Shown piece after piece: positions 1 through 5,523 of a stretch of 11,703 bases of DNA (position 1 is its first letter; every line of letters starts with the position of its first letter). The translations under genes and the position numbers were made by a program. This stretch comes from Oscillospiraceae bacterium (lineage in GTDB: Bacteria; Bacillota_A; Clostridia; Oscillospirales; Oscillospiraceae), in NCBI GenBank assembly GCA_017936985.1, contig JAGBEM010000282.1, forward strand, positions 1 to 11,703, in the 5' to 3' direction. The notes beneath the pieces are model-generated. The model did not search any database. It was not told the DNA's origin and worked only from the letters and a program-made list of their open reading frames with translations.

Positions 1-246
1 AATGTCATTGACCTCCGTAATGGTGGAGATCATCAAGCAGTTTACATAACGCCGACATTTAGCTTCACATTCGTTAACACTGCCCACGCCCGGCGGGCAG
101 GCCCAGGTCTTGCCATACATAGGACACTCATGCTCGCAGATCCAACGGATCCGGTCGGAAAATTCCAGTTCATTCGGTGTTATGAAGTGGTAAGTATACA
201 GGGGCAGTTGGGAAAGCTGCTGCTCCAGAAGTGCTTTGTCCATCAT
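1..246 (-). CDS. DUF2284 family putative metal-binding protein (partial, C-terminus beyond window)
   Basis: Translating the minus strand from ATG at 246 gives 82 codons without a stop, running off the left edge. After an N-terminal stretch (MMDKALLEQQLSQLPLYTYH) comes a cysteine-rich block: CEHECPMYGKTWACPPGVG and then NECEAKCRRYVNC. This spacing, and especially the CPMYGK-TWACPPGVG core, is characteristic of DUF2284 proteins, which are predicted to bind metal through these cysteines but have no established biochemical role. GGAGG sits 7 nt before ATG at 246. A second ATG follows at once at 243, so the exact start is uncertain by one codon. The start overlaps the stop of the phosphatase gene (ATGA), implying translational coupling and one mRNA. 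Family call is confident; function is unknown. Confidence 0.85.
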   Translation of the reverse strand, partial: MMDKALLEQQLSQLPLYTYHFITPNELEFSDRIRWICEHECPMYGKTWACPPGVGSVNECEAKCRRYVNCLMISTITEVNDI

Positions 247-674
247 GTCAATTCCTCCAGAATGCGATTACAGCCGGTTAAAATATCATCCCAGGTCTGG
301 GAAAAGTCGCCGGTGTACCAGGGGTCGGCCACATCCCGGGAAAGAAGCGGCTGGCATTTGGTGGCTTTGCTGCCGAAGAGCCGCTGCAGATACCGGGCGT
401 TGGAGGCGTCCATGTAGTACAGGTAGTCGTAGTAGGAAAGGTCGCTTTCTGTGATGCGGCGGGCAGTTTTGCCGGCGCAGAAAATGCCGTGACTTTGCAA
501 TTCCCGGCGGGCTGGGGGATAGACAGGATTGCCCAATTCTTCGCAGCTGACTGCGGCGGAGGCGATCTCAAATTCGCCGCTGCGTCCGGCCTTTTTCACC
601 AGATCTTTCATGATAAACTCTGCCATAGGGCTTCTGCAGATATTCCCGTGGCAGATGAAAAGGATTTTTGTCAT
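243..674 (-). CDS. Low-molecular-weight protein tyrosine phosphatase
   Basis: A complete 143-aa protein of the usual size for the LMW-PTP family, whose members remove phosphate from phosphotyrosine (or sometimes phosphoarginine) in cytosolic proteins. The signature P-loop C-x5-R-S is at the N-terminus: Cys8 (nucleophile) HGNIC Arg14 Ser15, directly after the first beta strand MTKILFI. The general-acid Asp is Asp117 in the DPWYTGDF block near the C-terminus. Arsenate reductases of the ArsC (thioredoxin-dependent) type share the fold, but the DPWY acid loop fits a phosphatase better. Whether the target is tyrosine or arginine cannot be told from the sequence. Start ATG at 674 is preceded by GAGGA 6-7 nt upstream. 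The gene is first in a minus-strand transcript and overlaps the downstream DUF2284 gene by 4 nt. Confidence 0.93.
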   Translation of the reverse strand: MTKILFICHGNICRSPMAEFIMKDLVKKAGRSGEFEIASAAVSCEELGNPVYPPARRELQSHGIFCAGKTARRITESDLSYYDYLYYMDASNARYLQRLFGSKATKCQPLLSRDVADPWYTGDFSQTWDDILTGCNRILEELT

Positions 675-698
675 AAAATGTCCTCGCTTTCGCAGCGT

Positions 699-727
699 AT
701 TATAGCACGCATTGCGCGCAATTGCAA
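699..727 (-). promoter_or_regulatory. Sigma-A-type promoter for the phosphatase/DUF2284 transcript
   Basis: On the minus strand, TTGCAA (722-727) is followed by a 17-bp spacer and a perfect TATAAT (699-704). The bases TGC directly before the -10 box form an extended -10 element. The expected start of transcription is around 690-693, close to the ATG at 674, so the leader is very short. Confidence 0.8.
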
Positions 728-730
728 CAA

Positions 731-752
731 AGGCTTCCCTTGGGGGAAGGCT
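731..752. other. Imperfect hairpin between divergent promoters
   Basis: CTTCCC (734-739) pairs with GGGAAG (744-749) around a TTGG loop. Two further pairs lie beyond a G-G mismatch. It sits between the leftward promoter (699-727) and the rightward promoter (842-870). It resembles, from memory only, a fragment of dispersed hairpin elements common in Oscillospiraceae chromosomes. No second copy is visible in this window. The rest of the 675-891 intergenic stretch holds only the two promoters. Confidence 0.3.
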
Positions 753-841
753 ATTTCGTCGGCAAGAGTTACGCCATTAACACAAAAACCGAAAAACTCT
801 ACGTTTATTGTAGGCAAAACCCACAAAATGGATGGGATTGA

Positions 842-870
842 TTTACTTTCTCAAATCACTATGCTATGAT
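842..870 (+). promoter_or_regulatory. Promoter for the 165-aa gene and its broken neighbour
   Basis: TTTACT (842-847) lies 17 bp from TATGAT (865-870). TGC immediately upstream of the -10 box gives an extended -10. The -35 box matches TTGACA at only 4 of 6 bases, but the spacing is ideal. Transcription would start about 15 nt before the ATG at 892. Confidence 0.6.
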
Positions 871-891
871 TAAGAAAAAGGCGGTGATGAT

Positions 892-1389
892 ATGTCGAAG
901 GAGTATATGTTCGAATTTTCTGGAACAAGGGAAGATTTATTGAATAGCTTGAATCGGTTCAGCCATAATGCTTCGTATTCCAGCGGCACATTTTACTATT
1001 TCGATGACTACATCGTAAGGCTGATTGATGAAGAAATTCACTTTGGCGTAGCAAGAGGCGGTCACTCTGGCGGTTATTGGTTTGTGCCAACAATCACCGA
1101 TTTGGACGATAGCCTGGAGTTTCGTGGAGAAATTCAATATATTGGTCCTAACGACAACCGTGGCTCATTTAAGAAGGCTATCGATAGTGTAGGAGAATTT
1201 CTGCTATTTATTTTAATTCTGCCAATCGTCTTGGTTATTCGGATTTATATGTTCGTGGAATGGCTGATAAGAAAAATATCCAACCGCCCAAAGCCGAAAG
1301 AAAAAACTAACGAAGAAAGACTGTTCGACTTGATGGAGAACTATTTTGGCTGCGTTGAGATTGGTGATAGCATTGAAAATAAGAGGTGA
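892..1389 (+). CDS. Hypothetical 165-aa single-span membrane protein
   Basis: I do not recognise this protein. The start ATG follows AAGGCGGTGATGAT, a reasonable ribosome binding site. Residues 1-95 look like a small soluble domain rich in Tyr, Phe, Gly and acidic residues, with a glycine/aromatic stretch GGHSGGYWF at about 57-64. Residues about 101-125 (EFLLFILILPIVLVIRIYMFV) form one hydrophobic segment. It is followed by a strongly basic patch (RKISNRPKPKEKTN, 127-140) and a short acidic C-terminal helix. The positive-inside rule suggests that the tail after the span is cytoplasmic. The coding sequence is visibly AT-richer than the flanking operons. The next frame starts 4 nt after its stop, so the two were probably one transcription unit. 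An immunity-like or membrane-sensor role is possible, but nothing in the sequence shows it. Confidence 0.75.
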   Translation: MSKEYMFEFSGTREDLLNSLNRFSHNASYSSGTFYYFDDYIVRLIDEEIHFGVARGGHSGGYWFVPTITDLDDSLEFRGEIQYIGPNDNRGSFKKAIDSVGEFLLFILILPIVLVIRIYMFVEWLIRKISNRPKPKEKTNEERLFDLMENYFGCVEIGDSIENKR

Positions 1390-1393
1390 TTCT

Positions 1394-1666
1394 ATGTTCC
1401 CTACGGAACTGGATGGAGCAAAGGTTCTGTTCTACACACCGTAAGGTGATTACGGAGCAATTAAATATCCCAACGGAGAAGTTGCGGACTGTTATCACTA
1501 CCTTGCGATTTGCCAATATCCCAAAGACGACAACTATTATTTGTTTTGCTGTAATGAAAACTACGAGGTGGTAAGCAATTGGATGGACAGCAACATTGAG
1601 AATTGTATGAGAATCGCAGCTTCGTCGTACAAAGGAAATATTATTTGGAATAAAGTACATAGTTGA
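1394..1666 (+). pseudogene. Broken ~90-codon gene with in-frame TAA at codon 17
   Basis: ATG at 1394 is preceded by GAGGTGATTCT, a good ribosome binding site overlapping the stop of the upstream gene. The frame reads MFPTELDGAKVLFYTP, hits TAA at 1442-1444, then continues in the same frame without interruption for 73 more codons (beginning GDYGAIKYPNGEVADCYHYL) to TGA at 1664-1666. The post-stop part has the look of real protein, acidic with many Tyr, Cys and Asn, and includes CQYPKDDNYYLFCCNENYEVV. Only a single nonsense codon separates it from an intact 90-aa gene. Other explanations are a sequencing error at 1442-1444 or readthrough. I see no good ribosome binding site for restarting after the stop. 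I do not recognise the family. Confidence 0.7.
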
Positions 1667-1697
1667 CTGATGAAAATTGGGCAGAAAGCCAAGTTAC

Positions 1698-1726
1698 TTG
1701 ATTCCTGTGTCCGAATGGAGTATAAT
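1698..1726 (+). promoter_or_regulatory. Strong promoter for the 73-aa gene
   Basis: TTGATT (1698-1703), a 17-bp spacer and a perfect TATAAT (1721-1726). It lies after the broken gene and before the 73-aa gene, giving that gene its own start of transcription near 1733 and a leader of about 140 nt. Confidence 0.75.
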
Positions 1727-1767
1727 TCAGGTGGATAAAGCTGAATTTTTTACCTGAGAGGTTAGCT

Positions 1768-1842
1768 ATGTTGATCAGAGAAAAATGGTATTTTATTGGC
1801 ATAGCAACGATTTGGAAAATGCCGAACGCTTTGTACACATGA
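1768..1842 (+). CDS. Possible 24-codon leader ORF
   Basis: ATG at 1768 has GAGAGG about 6 nt upstream and opens a 24-residue frame (MLIREKWYFIGIATIWKMPN plus ALYT) ending in TGA at 1840-1842, 29 nt before the ATG of the 73-aa gene. It lies wholly inside the leader expected from the 1698-1726 promoter. A second frame, open from about 1758 and running into the 73-aa gene, overlaps it. This could be a regulatory leader peptide, the frameshifted remains of a further small gene, or chance. Its composition is not biased toward one amino acid, which argues against a classic attenuation leader. Confidence 0.2.
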   Translation: MLIREKWYFIGIATIWKMPNALYT

Positions 1843-1871
1843 ATCATATCATTCAACAAGGAGATTCCAAC

Positions 1872-2093
1872 ATGAACGAATATGAAGTTTTCATTGAAGA
1901 TATCAATTCCTGCGGTGGCGCTCAGTATGCCAAGAAAGAACTGATTGAAGTCGAAGCAGAAAGCCCCGAAGCCTATGTGAAGGAATACGGAAGATTTCCC
2001 ATCCTTGACATTTCCCAAAATGCCAATGGCGATACTGTCATTACAACCGGTGACGGCAACGGAAATTTTCTGAAATACACTTTTTCTGAATAA
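1872..2093 (+). CDS. Small acidic hypothetical protein (73 aa)
   Basis: The start chosen is ATG at 1872, because AAGGAG lies about 8 nt upstream. The same frame is open further upstream (ATG at 1785), but that start has no convincing ribosome binding site. The 73-aa product begins MNEYEVFIEDINSCGGAQYA, is acidic, and has no signal peptide or membrane span. It contains a central AESPEAYVKEYGRFPI segment and a C-terminal NANGDTVITTGDGNGNFLKY segment that looks like two beta strands joined by Gly/Asp-rich turns. The overall pattern suggests a compact cytosolic alpha/beta domain. I recognise the general look of short conserved Firmicutes proteins but cannot name a family or function. It has its own promoter and is closed by a strong terminator, so it is probably expressed alone. 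Confidence 0.75.
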   Translation: MNEYEVFIEDINSCGGAQYAKKELIEVEAESPEAYVKEYGRFPILDISQNANGDTVITTGDGNGNFLKYTFSE

Positions 2094-2105
2094 CGAGGTA
2101 GGGAA

Positions 2106-2143
2106 ACAGCCGCCTGCATAAAAAGCAGGCGGCTGTAAATTTT
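2106..2143 (+). terminator. Rho-independent terminator after the 73-aa gene
   Basis: A perfect 12-bp GC-rich stem (2106-2117 with 2125-2136) and a 7-nt A-rich loop are followed by AAATTTT. It begins 12 nt past the stop codon and ends the small-gene island. Confidence 0.85.
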
Positions 2144-2218
2144 CCTGTCAATTTTAGAATAATTTTCCCATCCATGGCAAACAATACCACAGCAAACCAT
2201 TCTATAGGAGGTATTTCT

Positions 2219-3430
2219 ATGTTCCCCAAGCGTATTGTTTGCCTGCTGGCGGCACTGTGCTGCACGGTGGGTCTTTGTGCCGGCGCTGCTGCGCTGGAGG
2301 TGGACTGCGATGACACTTACTGCTTCCGTGCGGAGGACTTTTCTCAGGAAGAAGCACAGCTGTCCGGTATCTGCATCACCGAGCTGCCTGACCCCAAAAC
2401 CGGCACTGTCATGCTGGGCAGCCGGGTGCTGCGCAGCGGCGATATCCTCACTGCCGAACAGGTGGCCCAGATGACCTTTGCGCCTCTGAAGACCGAGGAA
2501 GATCAAACGGCAGTGGTCACATTCCTGCCCATCTACGAAAACCGGGTAGCGCCCTCTGCGACCATGACCATTTCCATCCGGGGCAAAAAGGACGAAGCGC
2601 CTGTGGCAGAGGATTCTGCGGTGGAGACCTACAAGAATCTTCCCAATGAGGGAATGCTGAAGGTTTCCGACCCCGAAGGAGAAAAACTGACCTACACCGT
2701 CACCCGGCAGCCCAAACGGGGAGAGGTGACCGTCCGGGAGGACGGCAGCTTCCTGTACACCCCCAAGAAGAACAAGGTGGGTGTGGATTCTTTTGTTTAT
2801 ACTGCCACAGATCCTGCCGGCAATGTATCCCGGGAGGCTACGGTGACCATCAACATTCTGAAGCCGGGCAACAATAACCAGTACACCGATACGGTAGGAT
2901 CTTCCTGCCGATTCGCAGCGGAGTGGATGAAAAACACCGGCCTGTTCGTGGGTGAACAAATCGGCGGAGAATACTGCTTCAACGAGAACAAGACCGTGAC
3001 CCGCGGGGAGTTTTTGACCATGATGATCAAGACCCTGAACATCCCGGTGGGCGAAGAAGTGTCCTATATCGGCTACAGCGACGCCATCCCCCAGTGGCTG
3101 CAGCCTTATGTGGCGGCGGCACTGCGCTCCGGCCTGACTGCCGGGCTGCCCTCTTCGGAAAGCGGTGTGTTTGGCGCGGAAGAAGCCGTCACCGGCGGCG
3201 AGGTGGCAGTGATGCTGCAAAATGCAATGGATCTGGCAGTATCCACCTCTTCTATGGACGAGGTGAATACAGAGGAGCCGGATTGGGCCATGGCAGCGGT
3301 GACCGCCATGAATGAAAACGGCATCGCCATTACCGCATCCCAGGTCATGACCCGGGGCGAGGTGGCACAGCTTCTGTATCGGATCAGTAAAATGGCGGCA
3401 GAAGCTCCCGGTCTTGCTATGTATCAGTAA
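2219..3430 (+). CDS. Secreted SLH-domain surface protein with Ig/cadherin-like modules
   Basis: A 403-aa protein. ATG at 2219 is chosen over the in-frame ATG at 2174 because TAGGAGG lies 7 nt before it and a signal peptide starts right there: basic MFPKR, hydrophobic core to about residue 20, and likely cleavage after AGAAA near residue 25. Residues about 27-121 form a beta-rich module (GTVMLGSRVLRSGDILTAEQ pattern). Residues about 125-213 are a clear Big_9/cadherin-like domain (VSDPEGEKLTYTV, GEVTVREDGSFLYTPKK, DSFVYTATDPAGN). Residues about 223-393 hold three S-layer homology repeats, with TRGEFLTMMI, TGGEVAVMLQ and TRGEVAQLLY at their ends. SLH repeats bind pyruvylated secondary cell-wall polymer, so the protein is expected to be anchored on the cell surface. 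It has no catalytic domain, so a structural or adhesive role is inferred. It is a single gene with its own terminator. I found no convincing promoter in the 80 nt between the upstream terminator and the start. Confidence 0.88.
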   Translation: MFPKRIVCLLAALCCTVGLCAGAAALEVDCDDTYCFRAEDFSQEEAQLSGICITELPDPKTGTVMLGSRVLRSGDILTAEQVAQMTFAPLKTEEDQTAVVTFLPIYENRVAPSATMTISIRGKKDEAPVAEDSAVETYKNLPNEGMLKVSDPEGEKLTYTVTRQPKRGEVTVREDGSFLYTPKKNKVGVDSFVYTATDPAGNVSREATVTINILKPGNNNQYTDTVGSSCRFAAEWMKNTGLFVGEQIGGEYCFNENKTVTRGEFLTMMIKTLNIPVGEEVSYIGYSDAIPQWLQPYVAAALRSGLTAGLPSSESGVFGAEEAVTGGEVAVMLQNAMDLAVSTSSMDEVNTEEPDWAMAAVTAMNENGIAITASQVMTRGEVAQLLYRISKMAAEAPGLAMYQ

Positions 3431-3434
3431 AATA

Positions 3435-3467
3435 ACGCAGGGCGTGCGAAAGCGCGCCCTGCGTTTG
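3435..3467 (+). terminator. Terminator after the SLH protein gene
   Basis: A 13-bp stem with one G-T wobble (3435-3447 with 3452-3464), capped by a GAAA tetraloop and followed by a short T run. It begins 4 nt after the stop codon. Confidence 0.8.
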
Positions 3468-3526
3468 CATATGCCCAAACAGCTATTTTTGTCTGCATTT
3501 ATATTAGAATTGTCTTGAGATCCCTC

Positions 3527-3555
3527 TTGTGAAGTAAAAATAATCATTGTATAAT
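3527..3555 (+). promoter_or_regulatory. Candidate distal promoter of the binding-protein gene
   Basis: TTGTGA (3527-3532), 17 bp, then a perfect TATAAT (3550-3555). It would give a leader of about 165 nt. The 3431-3725 stretch between genes is AT-rich and otherwise holds the upstream terminator, a second promoter candidate and no coding frame. I see no riboswitch fold I can name. Confidence 0.55.
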
Positions 3556-3654
3556 TTACTTATAAGGCGAGGCAAACACCCCGCATCGTATTGGTAAATA
3601 CATACAAAAAACAAACCAATTATTTGCATTTGTTCATCTATTCGTTAAAACTTA

Positions 3655-3683
3655 TTGACACCAAAATCGGCAGCTGATATTTT
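3655..3683 (+). promoter_or_regulatory. Candidate proximal promoter of the binding-protein gene
   Basis: A perfect TTGACA (3655-3660), 17 bp, then TATTTT (3678-3683), with TGA just before it as an extended -10. It would start transcription about 35 nt before the ATG at 3726. Confidence 0.55.
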
Positions 3684-3725
3684 GTATTTAGCCCCGAAAA
3701 CCCACAAAACAAAGGAGGATTCACC

Positions 3726-5426
3726 ATGAAGAAAACTTTGAGATGTATTTTGTCTATCCTGTTGGCGACAATTTTCATCATTGGCTGCTTTGCAGGCTGT
3801 GCCAAGCAGGACGAGGACAAGACGCCCCATGTCGGTCTTGACATCACCGAGCCGGTCACGCTGACGATCCTCACCACCCGGCACCCGGAAGCTACCACCG
3901 AAGCTGAAGACCTATGGTTCTTCAAGTATATGGAATGGTGGTATGAGCAAAAGGGTTACGATGTGACTATTGAAGTACAGCAGACCACCGAAGCAAGCAC
4001 CCAGGCATCCCTGCTGCTGAACACCAACTCCCTGCCTGACATCATGTGGTCCATTGGCCTCAGCTCCACCAACATTATGACCTACGGTGTGGAAGATGAC
4101 CTGATCCTGGACTGGACACCCTATCTGACAGAAGAATTAATGCCCAATCTGATGAAGCAGTTTGATGCCAACCCCTCCATGAAGGCAGCGCATATCGCTC
4201 CAGATGGCGGCATCTACGGCATTCCTTACATTACCCCCTACCCTTACTCTACTGTTGTGGGTCTGGCAAACCGGGTCTATGTGCGGCAGAGCTGGCTGGA
4301 TGCCGTTGGCAAGAAAGTTCCTACCACACAGGAAGAGTTCCTGGATGTGCTGCGGGCCTTTAAGAATTACAAGATGCCGGACGGCTCCAAGACCTATCCG
4401 TTGCTCAGTGATGTAAACTTCCTGGAAAAGTATCTGTGGCTGTGCCTGGGTTATTACGGCACCGAAGCCGCAAGATTCGGCAACACCTTTATGATCAAGG
4501 ACGGCAAGGTTCAGCTCCCCTGCTATACTGAAGATTACCGTGACTTCATCGAGATCATGCACACCATGTATTCTGAGGGTATTCTCCCCCAAGATTATTT
4601 CTCCATGTCCAGCGGCCATATCACCGGCCTGATCAACGCAGGCAACGGCGGTATGCACTGCTGGTGGACGCTGCAGTATGTGGGGGATGATTATGCAGAC
4701 TCCATCATGCTCGGACCCATCCCCATGGGTGATAATGATGATGTCTACGTCAGCCGGCTGAGTGACTTTACCGCCAATGAGATCTGGGTTTCTGCAGACA
4801 CCAAGTATCCAGAGCTGGTGGCCATGATGATCGACTATCTGTTCAGCGAGGAAGGCTCCTGGCTGTATCAGTATGGTCCCGAAAAGGGCAAGGATCCTTT
4901 GGGCATCGTGGACGGCTGGTACTATAACGATAAGGGCCTGATCACCAACGACCTGGTGGAGAATGGCACCTACACCGCCTTCGAGCTCTGGGCCAGAGAC
5001 CACATCCGTCCCCACGACTATGCAGGCCTGCGTGTGGACCCCATTACCACCGGCACCGGTGAGATCGTCACTTATAAGGATGCCGTCACCGGCAAGGATC
5101 TGGAGTTTATCCACGACCGCACCATGACCCGCAGCAGCAATGATGAATGGTGGCGTCTGGAATCTATTGACAAATGGACTGACTACGCAACCGCGATCCG
5201 TCTGCCCAAGGCATACCTGGACAGCGATAAAACAGCACTGGCATCGGATTATTCCTCTTCCATCAACACCTATGTTACCACCGAATCGGTGAAATTTATC
5301 ACCGGCATGCGTCCTTTGAGCGAGATCGACGACTTCTTCGCACAGCTGAAAAAGCTGGGTGTAGAAGAATATATTAAGATCTACGAAGAAACCTACGCAA
5401 ACTTTATCAGTGAAACTTACGGTTAA
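3726..5426 (+). CDS. Extracellular solute-binding lipoprotein (ABC importer, family 1)
   Basis: A 566-aa protein with an ideal AAAGGAGG ribosome binding site. The N-terminus is a lipoprotein signal: MKKTLR, a hydrophobic core at 7-20, and lipobox FAGC with Cys25 as the likely lipidated residue (Cys21 in IIGC is an alternative). A charged linker follows. The mature part shows family-1 binding-protein landmarks: TLTIL at 45-49, the LPDIMW segment at 103-108, GGIYGIPY at 161-168, and the VYVRQSWLDAVGKKVPTTQE segment at 184-203 that typically follows. The length fits the large LipO/YtcQ-like oligosaccharide-binding group. The protein would sit on the outer face of the membrane and deliver a solute to a permease. 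No permease or ATPase gene is present in the window. The next gene encodes an amidohydrolase. The ligand cannot be deduced; a glycan or glycoconjugate is the family norm. Confidence 0.9.
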   Translation: MKKTLRCILSILLATIFIIGCFAGCAKQDEDKTPHVGLDITEPVTLTILTTRHPEATTEAEDLWFFKYMEWWYEQKGYDVTIEVQQTTEASTQASLLLNTNSLPDIMWSIGLSSTNIMTYGVEDDLILDWTPYLTEELMPNLMKQFDANPSMKAAHIAPDGGIYGIPYITPYPYSTVVGLANRVYVRQSWLDAVGKKVPTTQEEFLDVLRAFKNYKMPDGSKTYPLLSDVNFLEKYLWLCLGYYGTEAARFGNTFMIKDGKVQLPCYTEDYRDFIEIMHTMYSEGILPQDYFSMSSGHITGLINAGNGGMHCWWTLQYVGDDYADSIMLGPIPMGDNDDVYVSRLSDFTANEIWVSADTKYPELVAMMIDYLFSEEGSWLYQYGPEKGKDPLGIVDGWYYNDKGLITNDLVENGTYTAFELWARDHIRPHDYAGLRVDPITTGTGEIVTYKDAVTGKDLEFIHDRTMTRSSNDEWWRLESIDKWTDYATAIRLPKAYLDSDKTALASDYSSSINTYVTTESVKFITGMRPLSEIDDFFAQLKKLGVEEYIKIYEETYANFISETYG

Positions 5427-5461
5427 TCGCCCTGTCGGTTGACTTATTCCAAAAAAATATT

Positions 5462-5497
5462 ACAATGGGGATATACAGCAATGTATATCCCCATTGT
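5462..5497. other. Perfect 15-bp intergenic hairpin between the binding-protein and amidohydrolase genes
   Basis: ACAATGGGGATATAC (5462-5476) pairs perfectly with 5483-5497 around an AGCAAT loop. It lies 35 nt after the binding-protein stop and 26 nt before the amidohydrolase ATG. On the plus strand it has only a weak T tract (TTGTTAT), so termination would be partial at best. On the minus strand it is followed by a run of seven T, but no minus-strand gene needs it. It could be a leaky terminator, an mRNA-stabilising 3' structure for the upstream message, or a protein-binding palindrome. Confidence 0.75.
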
Positions 5498-5523
5498 TAT
5501 GAACTGCAGAAAGGTAACTGCTT

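Noticed and set aside
1386..1574. Open frame of 62 codons with a GTG start
   Set aside because: It overlaps the broken 1394-1666 gene in another frame, has no proper ribosome binding site of its own, and its composition (Thr/Ile/Arg-rich) looks like a shifted reading of the better frame.
1671..1697. Possible terminator after the broken gene (TTGGGC/GCCAA)
   Set aside because: The stem is short and bulged and has no T tract.
1785..1871. ATG at 1785 as start of the 73-aa gene, making it 102 aa
   Set aside because: There is no ribosome binding site before 1785, whereas AAGGAG is well placed for ATG at 1872. The added N-terminus overlaps another short frame.
1973..3547. Long minus-strand open frame of over 500 codons
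   Set aside because: It lies opposite the SLH gene, which has a signal peptide, recognisable domains, a ribosome binding site and a terminator. The antisense frame is His/Arg/Gly-rich with no domain sense, typical of a shadow in codon-biased DNA.
3589..3620. ATTGGT/ACCAAT pairing in the binding-protein leader as a riboswitch helix
   Set aside because: Six A/T-rich pairs around a ~19-nt loop, with no further conserved helices or recognised aptamer core.
4137..5114. Minus-strand open frame of 325 codons
   Set aside because: It is the mirror frame of the binding-protein gene, with no ribosome binding site and low-complexity Val/Ile/His/Gly content.
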